Assembly (NCBI RefSeq): GCF_007421925.1
Contig: NZ_QMDX01000001.1
Span: 580,629 to 644,628, forward strand
Reading direction: 5' to 3'
From: Haloglomus irregulare
Lineage (GTDB): Archaea; Halobacteriota; Halobacteria; Halobacteriales; Haloarculaceae
DNA: 64,000 nt
The notes beneath the pieces were generated by a model, which searched no databases, had not been told where the DNA came from, and worked only from the letters and a program-made list of their open reading frames with translations. Positions 44,935 to 53,656 of the stretch are shown piece after piece (the stretch's first letter is position 1; each line of letters begins with the position of its first letter). Both the position numbers and the translations under genes were made by a program.

Positions 44935-45381
44935 ACTGGAGCCACCCGCCACAACGTTGTTCAGGAGGAACGCGACGATGGCCGTTCCGAGCGGCGCGAC
45001 GATGATGCCCCAGATGATCGCCTGGTTGCGAATCTCTTTGATTTCGCGCTTCATACCCGCTCGTCGGACGGTCGGCGTCGCGACGATGGCGCCGAGTGCG
45101 ATGACGCCCCCCACGAGTGGGCCGCCGAACTGGATGAGCGTGAAGAGGTTCTTGATCGTCGTCGCCATGTCGGATTGACAAAAGGCGCTCCCGACCTGCG
45201 CGGCCGCGGGCTGGGTCGCGAGTGCGAGCACCGTGACCGAGAGACCGGCCACGAGGCCGACGCGCGTCAGCGGTGAGAACTGGTCTACCCGTTCCGTGGG
45301 TGGCCCTGCGTCCAGGTCAGATGCTTCGGACGCGTCGTCGGTCGATGCAATGTCGTTCTCCGTGAGGTCGATTGCTGGCAT
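44923..45381 (-). CDS. VirB2/TrbC-like pilin candidate, 152 aa
   Basis: ATG at 45381 (MPAIDLTENDIASTDDASEA). A long acidic leader and a signal-like helix (VGLVAGLSVTVLALATQPAA, cut after AAAQ) are followed by a short mature chain with two helices (QFGGPLVGGVIALGAIVATP and IIWGIIVAPLGTAIVAFLLN) joined by a basic loop (RRAGMKREIKEIRN). This is the VirB2 hairpin. Two Cys, one after the signal and one near the end, could pair. First gene of the operon. Confidence 0.75.
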   Translation of the reverse strand: MPAIDLTENDIASTDDASEASDLDAGPPTERVDQFSPLTRVGLVAGLSVTVLALATQPAAAQVGSAFCQSDMATTIKNLFTLIQFGGPLVGGVIALGAIVATPTVRRAGMKREIKEIRNQAIIWGIIVAPLGTAIVAFLLNNVVAGGSSCGF

Positions 45382-45469
45382 CGATGGCCCCGTTGGGCCA
45401 TAGAGGGCAAGAACACGCCTCTCGGAAAGGTTTCGGAGTGTCCGACAGTCACCTTTGCACGGACCGCTA

Positions 45470-45481
45470 TAGATATATCTA
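45470..45481. promoter_or_regulatory. Palindrome TAGATATATCTA between conjugation operon and regulator gene
   Basis: A perfect 12-base palindrome lies 20 bases before the regulator gene (45,501) and about 90 bases before the VirB2-like gene (45,381). It is the only AT-rich element in this 119-base divergent spacer, so it may serve as TATA box in both directions and as operator. Confidence 0.45.
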
Positions 45482-45500
45482 GGCACGACATCCTGAGTTC

Positions 45501-46580
45501 ATGCATGCGAGGGGGTTAATCCATCACCTGTGCGATGACTCGCAGCGACCCTCCGGCGGACCGGCCGCCGTGCTCAGGTCGCTTCAGGAGGGGCCGGCCA
45601 ACGCCTCGGAACTGGCTCGGGCCAATTCGATCTCCCCGTCGACAGTCGCGACCAACTGTCGGCCGTTCGTCGAGGCCGAGTTCCTCACGCACGTCGGTGA
45701 GTACGAGTTCACGGCCGCGGGGCTGGTTTTCTTCGGCTGCTTCGGGGACGCGACCGAGACGCTGACACCGAGCGAGATTGCGGTGCTCTCGGTGTCCGAA
45801 CATCGCCTGCCCATCCTCAGGTCAATCGCGGAGACGCCCGGGCGGAAGTGTGACCTCCACCATCAGGAGGATCTCCCCTCGCGAACGACAATCGAGAAGA
45901 CAGTCACGGAGTTCAGGACTCGTGACTGGGCCAGTGAGGACCTATCCGGGGTACTCAGCCTGACCGACGCCGGGCGGACGGCGATGGCCGTCTACGAGGA
46001 GTTCCTCAGCGCGACAGAGACAGTTCTCGCTGCGACGCCGTTCCTCCGACGACTTGGCGAGCGGAGCCTGACTATTCCGGTCGCTGCGTTGTTCGATGCG
46101 ACACCAATCGAGGAATCTCAGTACGATACCGATGCGCTGGCCGATGCCGTCCTGCAACTCACCGAGACTGGTGCGGACTCGGGCTCGGTGATCGGCCTCG
46201 TCTCGACATACAGCCCCGTCCTGCTCCAGCAGTTCGCTACGATACTCCAAGACGATATCGAGTATCGATTCTTACTCGATGCCGAAACCGCCCAGCGGGT
46301 TCGGTCCTCACCGTATCGGCACGTCGTCGAAACGGCTTCGGAGCGACCGGGGGTCGACATCAGGATATCTCAGGGAGCGCTGCCATTCGGGTTCGTAACC
46401 GACGGGGAAAGAATCGTCGTCGGGGCATACGGAAGTCCGTACGAGTACCCCGCTGGTCTCGTCTCTACTAACGAGGCACTTGTCGGCTGGGCCTTGGATA
46501 TCCACGCAGGCTACTGGGAGGAGGCCGAATCCCTCTCGTTCGGATCGACTAATATGTCTGCTCGGCGCCGCTCCATGTAG
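45501..46580 (+). CDS. FilR1-like winged-HTH regulator, 359 aa
   Basis: ATG at 45501. N-terminal winged HTH (LQEGPANASELARANSISPS) followed by a second HTH-like part (HRLPILRSIAETPGRKCDLH) and a sensor domain (about residues 185-335, ATPIEESQYDTDALADAVLQ to GYWEEAESLSF) in the style of the FilR1/MarR-like haloarchaeal regulators. It is divergent from the conjugation operon and is its probable regulator. The final residues are basic and a solo IS hairpin follows after 70 bases. Confidence 0.82.
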   Translation: MHARGLIHHLCDDSQRPSGGPAAVLRSLQEGPANASELARANSISPSTVATNCRPFVEAEFLTHVGEYEFTAAGLVFFGCFGDATETLTPSEIAVLSVSEHRLPILRSIAETPGRKCDLHHQEDLPSRTTIEKTVTEFRTRDWASEDLSGVLSLTDAGRTAMAVYEEFLSATETVLAATPFLRRLGERSLTIPVAALFDATPIEESQYDTDALADAVLQLTETGADSGSVIGLVSTYSPVLLQQFATILQDDIEYRFLLDAETAQRVRSSPYRHVVETASERPGVDIRISQGALPFGFVTDGERIVVGAYGSPYEYPAGLVSTNEALVGWALDIHAGYWEEAESLSFGSTNMSARRRSM

Positions 46581-46644
46581 TGCTTCCCGGGCGAGTCTCC
46601 ACGTCCGTCAGACTGCCTGAGTCTCGTTAATCACAGAATAGCGA

Positions 46645-46675
46645 GGCCGAAGCCCACGACTTCAGTCGTGAGTCG
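46645..46675 (-). repeat. Solo IS200/IS605 right-end hairpin at a 3' gene end
   Basis: CACGAC-TTCA-GTCGTG forms the hairpin, followed on the minus strand by GGGCTTCGGCC. The codons Ser-Ser-Thr-His-Asp-stop of the gene at 46,662 are inside it. Same form as 49,693-49,720. Confidence 0.65.
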
Positions 46676-47306
46676 ATGACTCGTCGCTGACGACGGTCGC
46701 CTCATCGGGTGGAGACAGATTCAACTCTTCGGCCCCCTGCTCGATCTCTTCGGCGGTGGTCCCAGTCGCCTCGGCGAGAATCGCTGACAGTTCATCGGGC
46801 GAGAGAGCATCTTCGACGGGCGATTCCTGACTCATATCCATGTCTACGGGATTCTCACAGATAAGCGTGGGTGTCGGTTCCCCACCGTCGGGCGACCACC
46901 GTGGGGGACCGCCACCGGGCGACTTCCGCCCCTTGTACACGTCGATGAAATAGTCAGCATTACTGTGAAGGTAGGTGACGCAGCCGCGAATCACCTTCCC
47001 CCGATTTGATGGGAGTGGGTTATGGCGTATCTGGAGGTGTACTGTTGCCCCCGAGCGACGGGCGATGTCGACGTGGAGTCCCTCGCTGTAGATCTCATGG
47101 CCGGTCGGGGCGGTCTCGTTGTGGTCCATCCGTGCGATTTCGGCCCAGTGGTCAGCCCCGGTCGTAGTGTGGTAGTGCAGTTGTACCAAGAAACGGGGAA
47201 TGCGAGTGCCCTGCTGATCGAAGCCCACGGTGATGTGACAGTCGTGCCGGCCAGCACTGACGTGCTTCGAGACGTCGTACCCACTGGGAAGCGACGGAGC
47301 CGTCAT
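46662..47306 (-). CDS. Hypothetical protein, 214 aa
   Basis: ATG at 47306 (MTAPSLPSGYDVSKHVSAGR). The first 120 residues are beta-rich with repeated His and aromatic residues (FLVQLHYHTTTGADHWAEIA, VHLQIRHNP), the pattern of a compact domain known to me only from haloarchaeal plasmids; the remainder is an acidic, helical tail (SPDELSAILAEATGTTAEEI). The last five residues (SSTHD) are encoded by the solo IS hairpin. Function unknown. Confidence 0.7.
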   Translation of the reverse strand: MTAPSLPSGYDVSKHVSAGRHDCHITVGFDQQGTRIPRFLVQLHYHTTTGADHWAEIARMDHNETAPTGHEIYSEGLHVDIARRSGATVHLQIRHNPLPSNRGKVIRGCVTYLHSNADYFIDVYKGRKSPGGGPPRWSPDGGEPTPTLICENPVDMDMSQESPVEDALSPDELSAILAEATGTTAEEIEQGAEELNLSPPDEATVVSDESSTHD

Positions 47307-47406
47307 TCAATCCCGTTTGACTCTCTGTGTACTTGTAACCGCCCTGAACGTATGCGACTCTACAGAGGCGAGACAAGACGGAGGAATTCCGGAGCCTGTA
47401 GTCGCT

Positions 47407-47871
47407 TTACCTCGCGGCTACAGCGTCTGCATCGGAAGTACCGCCCCCCGGTGAATCGTCCATATCGGTCGAATTCGGGAAACGGACCCTCGAACTCGTG
47501 TGTTCGAACGGTAGGCAGACGTTCGTCGGCGGGCGTCGAGTCGATCGTTCCGCCGTCTGAACCACGACACGGGGCTCGGGTATCGGCAGTCGGCCGTCCG
47601 GTCTTGGCACGACGCCGGAGTCGATATCGAGGTCGACCCGACGCATGTGCTTGCAGCCGCCCTTCGGTTCGTTCTTCGCCCAGTCCGGACAGGTGCAGTT
47701 GCGCTCGAAGACATCGACGAGGTAGGTCTGTCCAGACTGGCTGAACACAGAGTAGATGCCGATTCGAAGGAGGGAGACATCCATATCCTTTGTTCTTGCT
47801 CTACGGAGTCGGGCGCTGGCTCCGTGGTCGGTTTCCTGACGCTGGACTGAGTGGTGGGTGTGTTCGCTCAT
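47407..47871 (-). CDS. SWIM zinc-finger protein, 154 aa
   Basis: ATG at 47871 (MSEHTHHSVQRQETDHGASA). The SWIM motif C-x-C-x(n)-C-x-H is clear: NCTCPDWAKNEPKGGCKHMR. Around it is the common haloarchaeal frame (YLVDVFERNCTC before, VPRPDGRLP after). SWIM domains bind DNA or protein in transposase and recombination contexts. It lies 100 bases before the preceding unknown gene on the same strand, so co-transcription is possible. Confidence 0.85.
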   Translation of the reverse strand: MSEHTHHSVQRQETDHGASARLRRARTKDMDVSLLRIGIYSVFSQSGQTYLVDVFERNCTCPDWAKNEPKGGCKHMRRVDLDIDSGVVPRPDGRLPIPEPRVVVQTAERSTRRPPTNVCLPFEHTSSRVRFPNSTDMDDSPGGGTSDADAVAAR

Positions 47872-47971
47872 TTCGGGTCAGGGCACATCTGTTTGCGCCC
47901 CTCGCTCGTCGAGGGGCGCGAAAACTCTACTCGAGAAAGGAGAAGCCGAACACAGTCCTCAAACCCCCGTT

Positions 47972-49357
47972 TCAGGCATTCTCTGTCACATTCTCGAGAC
48001 TGAACAACTGGAGATCGTCACGTTCGTCGACGGCCTCCCGTACGGACTGGGTCGCACCGCTCCGCGCGAACAGGGCGTACTCGATATCTGCGTCTTCCCC
48101 GCCGGGTGGTGTCCACCGAATCTCTGCAGCGTGGTTCTCTAGCGAAGCGAGTGCTGAGTAATCGAGCGGCGCGTTCGTAAACTTGCACTCCCCGACGACC
48201 ATCGTGCCCGCATCTGTGAACCCGACGACATCCACCTCGTGTTCCTTGTACCACCAGCGCCCGATATCGAGGAATAGCTTGTCCGGGTAGAGGTTCGGAA
48301 GCGCCTCCCGGCAGAGCATCTCGAATGCCGGGCTGACGAAATCAGCGAGTTCAGGTTCGATGATCGCCTCGTAGGCATCGCGTCCGAGGCGCTCGTAGCG
48401 GTCCTCGTTCCCGTAGACGAAGCGGAACCAGAACCGGAACAGCGGGTCGCGGATTCGATACCGGCCGCGACGGGATGTGGCTTTCTCCTCAGTGATGGGC
48501 ACGTCACGCTCGACGAGTCTGAGCCGTTCGAGCTTCTGTGTGTACGTCGATATCTGCTTCCCATCGATACCGATCGCCTGGGCGATCTCGTTCGATGCCG
48601 TCTTCCCCGCCGCGATGGCCGAGAGTATCGCGAAGTACCGGTTCGGCTCGGTGAGTTCCGTCCGAAGCACGTATTCCGGCTCGTCGTGGAGGTAGCCCTT
48701 CTGTGAGAGTACCTCCTCGGTGAGAACCGTACCGAAGTCCCGACCAAGGTCGATTCCATCGAGATAGTACGGGACACCGCCGAACACGCCCCACGCGAAC
48801 ACACGCTCTTCGGGCGTGTAGTCGCCAGGGAGGAACGCCTGAGCGGCAGCGAAGCGCAGCGGCCGGAGGTCGAGTTTCTCCGTGGCGCGGCCGTAGAGTG
48901 GGCTATTGCCGAGGAGGGTTGCTTCCTCCATCATGCTGATCGACGAGCCGACGAGAACGAGCGTCCCGGACGTACGCTGGAAGCGCTGGTCCCAGAGGCG
49001 TTGGATGACGGACGGAAGACTCGGGTCAGCCTCGATGAGGTACGGGAACTCGTCGAGGACGACGACAGCGTTCTGGTCACCGAGATAGCCGAGGAGTGAC
49101 TCCCAGTCTTCCTTGATGTCCGTCACGCCAGGGAACGTTTCAGCGGCGATATCGACGAACTGGTCGAGCTGGAGTCGTGGCGTCGTCTCGGTCGCCTGGT
49201 AGACGACGGCATCATCGCGGTCGGTGAGCGAGTGCTGAACGAGCTGCGTCTTGCCGAGTCGGCGACGACCGTAGATGACCGCCAGCTCCGGCTCATCCGA
49301 ACCGTAGCAGTCGTGCAACCGGGAGAGTTCCACATCGCGGTCCACGAAGCTGTCCAT
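47972..49357 (-). CDS. Archaeal ATPase with PD-(D/E)XK-like C-terminus, 461 aa
   Basis: ATG at 49357. P-loop YGRRRLGKT (residues 29-37), Walker B VVVLDEFPYLIE, sensor text LVLVGSSISMMEE, then a winged helix (QAIGIDGKQISTYTQKLERL) and the C-terminal domain with GRWWYKEHEVDVVGF and VVGECKFTNAP, where Asp and Glu-x-Lys form a PD-(D/E)XK nuclease-like site (DUF234 type). This family is expanded in archaea and linked to mobile DNA, but its role is unknown. The pseudogene at 2,221-3,490 is a paralogue. A strong inverted repeat lies upstream at 49,394-49,419. Confidence 0.88.
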   Translation of the reverse strand: MDSFVDRDVELSRLHDCYGSDEPELAVIYGRRRLGKTQLVQHSLTDRDDAVVYQATETTPRLQLDQFVDIAAETFPGVTDIKEDWESLLGYLGDQNAVVVLDEFPYLIEADPSLPSVIQRLWDQRFQRTSGTLVLVGSSISMMEEATLLGNSPLYGRATEKLDLRPLRFAAAQAFLPGDYTPEERVFAWGVFGGVPYYLDGIDLGRDFGTVLTEEVLSQKGYLHDEPEYVLRTELTEPNRYFAILSAIAAGKTASNEIAQAIGIDGKQISTYTQKLERLRLVERDVPITEEKATSRRGRYRIRDPLFRFWFRFVYGNEDRYERLGRDAYEAIIEPELADFVSPAFEMLCREALPNLYPDKLFLDIGRWWYKEHEVDVVGFTDAGTMVVGECKFTNAPLDYSALASLENHAAEIRWTPPGGEDADIEYALFARSGATQSVREAVDERDDLQLFSLENVTENA

Positions 49358-49393
49358 ACTTGGCTGTGGGCTCGGTGCAAAGTAATTATTCCG

Positions 49394-49419
49394 ATTAGCC
49401 TAATTTGGAATAGGCTAAT
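49394..49419. promoter_or_regulatory. Inverted repeat upstream of the ATPase gene
   Basis: ATTAGCCTA and TAGGCTAAT are perfect nine-base arms around ATTTGGAA, 37-62 bases before the ATG at 49,357. The arms and loop are the AT-rich part of the spacer, where the TATA box must be, so a protein bound here would control transcription. Confidence 0.55.
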
Positions 49420-49440
49420 AAGGATTTCTACCAGACGGCT

Positions 49441-49548
49441 TCAGGCGAACCGCTCCCGCAGGACGGTTTCCCGATCCTCAAACTGGTCGGCCTTCTCTCG
49501 GATGTCCGTCTCCACACGCTCCAGTTGTGCCAGCGCGACCTGACTCTC
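49441..49548 (-). pseudogene. 3' fragment of the plasmid protein encoded at 52,517
   Basis: The frame ESQVALAQLERVETDIREKA to RERFA-stop repeats the last 35 codons of the 379-aa gene at 52,517-53,656, with four residues changed. No upstream part is present. It and the solo hairpins beside it show that a piece of that gene was copied or left behind. Confidence 0.8.
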
Positions 49549-49582
49549 GGCTCCTCTCGCGCTAATCGGCGGCATTGCCTCG

Positions 49583-49720
49583 TTTTGACATCTTCCCACG
49601 ACTGAAATCGTGGGCTTTCTCCTCGAATCTCTGTAAGAAGGTGACGAGTACACCGCCGACCTCACGTCGTAGTGGACCGGGAGCCAACGGACACGTCCCC
49701 GACTTCAGTCGTGGGTCGAT
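49583..49720 (-). repeat. Two solo IS200/IS605 hairpins
   Basis: The first is CCCACGA-CTGAAA-TCGTGGG at 49,595-49,614, preceded by GACATCTT. The second is CCGACTTCAGTCGTGGG at 49,696-49,712, followed by TCGATGACTGG. The two lie head to tail with 80 bases between, like the two ends of a short non-autonomous element. The stop codon of the Fic gene is inside the second. Confidence 0.65.
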
Positions 49721-50865
49721 GACTGGAGAATATCGAACACATCGACCGCCTTGTACTCCTTCCCGCGTTCCTTGCCGGTCACCTCCTTGATGAGCCTGTC
49801 CTCCTCGAGCGCGTCGACGACCTTGTAGGCAGTTCGACGGGAGACATCGAGATAGTCGACGAGGTCAGGAGCAGTAAAATACGGATACTGGAGTAATTGA
49901 CGAGCGAACCGGTCCGTAGCCGTGTTCCCTGGATACTGGCTCTCGTATCGCTGTTGAAGTTTCCGGAGTTGATGAGTCCGACTGTACGACTGCTCGGCTT
50001 GACTCCGAAGCCCCTCCAAGAAGAACTCGAACCAGGCCTCCCACGCCCCCTCCTCACTCACTGCACGCATCCGCTCTACGTATTCGATCTTGTGGCGGTT
50101 GAAGTACGCACTCGGGTAGATGTAGGGGCTCTCGAGATAGCCCTCACCCGTCAGATACAGAATGATGAGCAGCCGCCCCAGCCGTCCGTTCCCGTCCGAA
50201 AACGGATGGACTGTTTCGAAGAAGTAGTGCATGATCGCAGCGTCGACCAGCGGATGGTACTGACCGCCCATCTGGAGATACGACTCGAGCGATTGCATGA
50301 GTCCGTCCAGTTGCTCGGGCGATGGGGGGACGAACGGACGCTGTCCTGACTGTGGACTCGGGAGATGGACCATGTGGTCACGGAAGTCACCGACGATATC
50401 GCCCTCGTTCCGGACGTCGGCAAGCAGCATCGAATGCAGTTCCTTGATGAACGAGAGCGTGATCGTCTCGCCCTTCTCGATGCGGTCAAGCCCATAGGTG
50501 AGCGCCGTTTCGTAGTTGAGCGCCCCCTTCAGATCTCTCTCGATCGGCGTGTCCGGTTCCTCGGTCGGGTGCTGTGTGTGATACGCCTCGAGATCCTGAA
50601 ACTCGACATCTGCACCCTCGATTCTCGCAGATTCGACCGCTTCGATTCGGATGAGCGACGTGTAGAGTACTGCCGAGAACTCAACAGTCGAGCTGATACC
50701 ATCGACACGACCGATCTGATACGCGGCATCCGCTTTCTGATCGTGCACCTCGTCGGAAATCGTAATCGCGGGCTCTACCGGGAGCGAGTCCGGCAAGTAG
50801 TACGGATTCGGATGGTACTCGACGTACGTCCCTGGGGTGCGATCCGGTAGTTCTCCCGGAGGCAT
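49705..50865 (-). CDS. Fic-domain AMPylase-type protein with winged HTH, 386 aa
   Basis: ATG at 50865; a GTG five codons earlier is possible, with a TATAAAAAAC box about 30 bases further up. Fic motif HPFSDGNGRLGR at residues 220-231 with catalytic His220. The inhibitory helix motif (S/T)xxxE(G/N) is at ESARIEG (79-84), so self-inhibition (class II) is expected. A winged HTH occupies the C-terminus (LVDYLDVSRRTAYKVVDALE). The last residues SSTHD come from the IS hairpin. Fic proteins transfer AMP to target proteins; the target is unknown. A second Fic protein lies at 61,534. Confidence 0.9.
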   Translation of the reverse strand: MPPGELPDRTPGTYVEYHPNPYYLPDSLPVEPAITISDEVHDQKADAAYQIGRVDGISSTVEFSAVLYTSLIRIEAVESARIEGADVEFQDLEAYHTQHPTEEPDTPIERDLKGALNYETALTYGLDRIEKGETITLSFIKELHSMLLADVRNEGDIVGDFRDHMVHLPSPQSGQRPFVPPSPEQLDGLMQSLESYLQMGGQYHPLVDAAIMHYFFETVHPFSDGNGRLGRLLIILYLTGEGYLESPYIYPSAYFNRHKIEYVERMRAVSEEGAWEAWFEFFLEGLRSQAEQSYSRTHQLRKLQQRYESQYPGNTATDRFARQLLQYPYFTAPDLVDYLDVSRRTAYKVVDALEEDRLIKEVTGKERGKEYKAVDVFDILQSSTHD

Positions 50866-51007
50866 TTCACTAACGTGCACTTCGGGACCCGATCGGTATA
50901 GTGTTTTTTATACCAAGTATACGGAAGATTGCCCCACACAAAACGCCGTCACCTCCTAGGTGCCGACCGAGAGACAGAACGCGTACGCGACCGTCGGTGT
51001 GCAGTTC

Positions 51008-51694
51008 TCAAAGCTGCTCCAACTGCTCATAAAGAAACCCGCGCAACTCCGTGAGTGCACTCTCGGGGAGTTCCTGCTGTTGAAAGACACCCTTGAACGA
51101 ATCCTTGAAGCCCTCATCGGCAAGCCGTTCGAGGATTCCTTCGATTTGTTCGCCGAGCTTCTCCTGATTACCGCGATAGAGATGGGCCCCAATACGGTCG
51201 AAATCAGCCTGTAAGCTGATTACCACTAGATCACGGGTATCCGCCAGTCGGCCACTGTGTAGTTTGAGCGCGAAGAGGAGTGCAGGTTCGGGAATCCGAC
51301 CTTCCAATTCAGGAGCAACATCCAGCGGTTCGACGACGCTGTGTTGGTAAAGATATCGATACGACCACTCCGCATCAGTTTGTCGACATCGCATCGCACC
51401 AACAAGCGCGTCGAACTGCACCGCATTATCACCGACTGGTTTCTCGTACCGGACGATTCTCCCCTCATAGACATTCGATACGTCGTTATCGAATTCCTTT
51501 TGATATCCTCGATTCTGAAGCAGCTCGTCGTAGTCTGCTAACAGAGATTCTGGAAGGACCATATCCACATCGGTGGTGAACCGAGTCTGGAATGCAGAAA
51601 CAGCCCATCCACCGACCAGGATGTGGGGGAGGCTGGCCTGTTGAATCGCTCGGTGGGTGCTGACGAGTTCGTCTTGTCTCTCTTGAAGGCTCAT
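51008..51694 (-). CDS. AbiEii-like nucleotidyltransferase toxin, 228 aa
   Basis: ATG at 51694 (MSLQERQDELVSTHRAIQQA). The N-terminal part has the nucleotidyltransferase motif GGWAVSAFQTRFTTDVDMVL (G-G...D-x-D) and a further acidic site (DALVG). Length and layout fit the AbiEii/MNT-like enzymes of type IV toxin-antitoxin systems, which add nucleotides to tRNA. The upstream gene, 12 bases away, is an HTH protein, as in AbiEi-AbiEii pairs. Confidence 0.8.
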   Translation of the reverse strand: MSLQERQDELVSTHRAIQQASLPHILVGGWAVSAFQTRFTTDVDMVLPESLLADYDELLQNRGYQKEFDNDVSNVYEGRIVRYEKPVGDNAVQFDALVGAMRCRQTDAEWSYRYLYQHSVVEPLDVAPELEGRIPEPALLFALKLHSGRLADTRDLVVISLQADFDRIGAHLYRGNQEKLGEQIEGILERLADEGFKDSFKGVFQQQELPESALTELRGFLYEQLEQL

Positions 51695-51706
51695 ACGTGT
51701 GACCGG

Positions 51707-52390
51707 TCAATCTGCCATCCGTGGCTGGTGGTGATAGGCGTCGATATTTAGCTCGTACATTTCAGCGATCATTTCCAAGGCAGGCTCGTAGGCCGGGCGG
51801 TTCTCCGTCATCAGTTCGACCGCCTCCTGCAACGGAATTACGGGATTCCCTCCGACCCACTCAACATCGATGCCGTCCGCTCGGGGGAATACGACGTAAT
51901 GCACGTTGCCAGCGACATCGCTCGCATCGGGGCGCTCGTCGATTGTGGCAGTGGCCCCGAACTGCTGAAAGAAGGCAATCCACCGCTCGATGTCCCGGTC
52001 GTGGACCGCGACGAAAACGGGGTAATCATCGTGACTCCGAGCGATCTGATACCCGCCTTCCGTCCAGACGTACGCCGCATCGATCTCCGTGTACGCGAAC
52101 TCCATCCCGGCGAAGTGCGGAATCACGTAAGCGTCCTCTTGCGAGATAGTGTCGCGACTATATAACGCGGCCATCATCTCGGCGTACTGCTGGCGTAACT
52201 CGTGGTCGAGAATCCGGATTGCATTATCGGTGTTTGAGATGATATTTTCGGCCTCTAATCGCCCCATCCAGTCGTACACCCACGAGTACGATATATTTAC
52301 TTTATTGGCGATTCTATTGATTGAGTCTCCTCTATTAGCCGCCATGACGATCTTCGCAGCGGTGGAATCCATGAACTCAGTCATCGACAT
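51707..52390 (-). CDS. HTH partner of the nucleotidyltransferase (AbiEi-like antitoxin), 227 aa
   Basis: ATG at 52390 or 52384. An N-terminal HTH (GDSINRIANKVNISYSWVYD) is followed by a 150-residue domain (YAEMMAALYSRDTISQEDAY, IARSHDDYPVFVAVHDRDIE). In AbiE systems the antitoxin has an N-terminal winged HTH that represses the operon. AT-rich DNA at 52,395-52,440 (TATTAGTTATCTC, TAATGAGATAG) is the probable promoter. Confidence 0.75.
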   Translation of the reverse strand: MSMTEFMDSTAAKIVMAANRGDSINRIANKVNISYSWVYDWMGRLEAENIISNTDNAIRILDHELRQQYAEMMAALYSRDTISQEDAYVIPHFAGMEFAYTEIDAAYVWTEGGYQIARSHDDYPVFVAVHDRDIERWIAFFQQFGATATIDERPDASDVAGNVHYVVFPRADGIDVEWVGGNPVIPLQEAVELMTENRPAYEPALEMIAEMYELNIDAYHHQPRMAD

Positions 52391-52516
52391 GGGTGCTCTA
52401 TTAGTTATCTCTAATGAGATAGTCTATCAAAAGCTTTTCCAGAAACGGAGGCCCACCAGAGACGCGAAGGGTGGTCAGATTCGTCCGTTGATGCCTCTCA
52501 CCGAGTAGGCAGACAC

Positions 52517-53656
52517 TCAGGCGAACCGTTCGCGCAGTACCGACTCCCGCTCCTCGAACTGCTCTGCCTTCTCCCGGATATCCGTCTCCACGCGCTCCAG
52601 TTGCGCCAGCGCGACCTGACTCTCGATGCCCGTCTGCCCATCACCGTTGGTCTCGGCTTCGGCCTGCTCGCGGTAGGTCCGCTCAACCACCGAGAGCGTC
52701 CGCTCGGGATTGAACAGCAGGTCGTTGGCCGCCCGGACGTATCGGTCGAGCGACCCGCCCTCTCTCCCCCGGAAGAAGTGCGTGAGTGCGTGTGTCGCCC
52801 CCGAGTGGAGCATCCACAGGTCGATCTCGAATCCCTCGTTCGCGGCGAGCGCGTCGTCGGCCGCCCGCTCGGCCAGATACTCGGGGAAGCCGATCAACTC
52901 GTAGAACGCGGCCACGTCGAAGGGCGTCTCGGCGAAGTCGATCTCGATCTCCTGGGCGTCCTCGATGAACGCGTACAGGTCGTTGCTCACGAGCGCGAGT
53001 CCCTCGAGGATGCCCTCCCACCACTCCCCGAAGTCACCGATGTCGCCGACGTGCTTGACGATCTGTCTGTCCGTCAGCGCGCGAATCGAGTTCGCACAGG
53101 CGTTGTCACGGGCGAACCCCTCGACGTAGACCGCATGCCCGCCGAAGTAGTCATAGCCCGAGGTCACGCCCATCGTGATGGGCTCCCTGGCACCCGGCAG
53201 CTGCACCTCCAGCCCGTCGAACATGATGTCCATGTGGACCTCGCCGCCACCGCGGTACTGGCGAATCTCGCCGAACATCACCTCCCCGAGCGAGCGGCCG
53301 TCGACCTCGGTTTCTCTGAGGACTGCCTCCAGCGGGCTGTAGATGTTCGTCGGGTTGATGATCGAATAGCTGTCGGTGGGCACGTGGAACAGCGAATCCA
53401 CGCTCTCGTCTCTGACCTGGTCCATCGCTCGCGCGGGCTCGATGATGGCGTTGAAGCGGTCGGTCTCGACCCACTCCTCGGAGTAGGGATTCCGGTAGGC
53501 CACCCGCGTTCTCGTCGCTCGCGGGAGTTGCCGCACGGCTGCCGCGAACGGGATCGCGTCCGAGTCGTTCGTCTCGCATCTGTACCACGTCGGGAGCTGC
53601 CCGCCTGTTCGTCCGTCCAGTCCCGCGAAGACCGTCGTCTGCTCTGCATCTTTCAT
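52517..53656 (-). CDS. DUF932-like plasmid protein, 379 aa
   Basis: ATG at 53656. The text VPTDSYSIINPTNIYSPLEA and SGYDYFGGHAVYVEGFARDN resembles the DUF932 proteins of phages and plasmids, and the C-terminus is a coiled coil (QVALAQLERVETDIREKAEQ). DUF932 proteins occur next to replication or conjugation genes; their activity is not known. The family call is by pattern only. A copy of the last 35 codons lies at 49,441-49,548. Confidence 0.7.
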   Translation of the reverse strand: MKDAEQTTVFAGLDGRTGGQLPTWYRCETNDSDAIPFAAAVRQLPRATRTRVAYRNPYSEEWVETDRFNAIIEPARAMDQVRDESVDSLFHVPTDSYSIINPTNIYSPLEAVLRETEVDGRSLGEVMFGEIRQYRGGGEVHMDIMFDGLEVQLPGAREPITMGVTSGYDYFGGHAVYVEGFARDNACANSIRALTDRQIVKHVGDIGDFGEWWEGILEGLALVSNDLYAFIEDAQEIEIDFAETPFDVAAFYELIGFPEYLAERAADDALAANEGFEIDLWMLHSGATHALTHFFRGREGGSLDRYVRAANDLLFNPERTLSVVERTYREQAEAETNGDGQTGIESQVALAQLERVETDIREKAEQFEERESVLRERFA

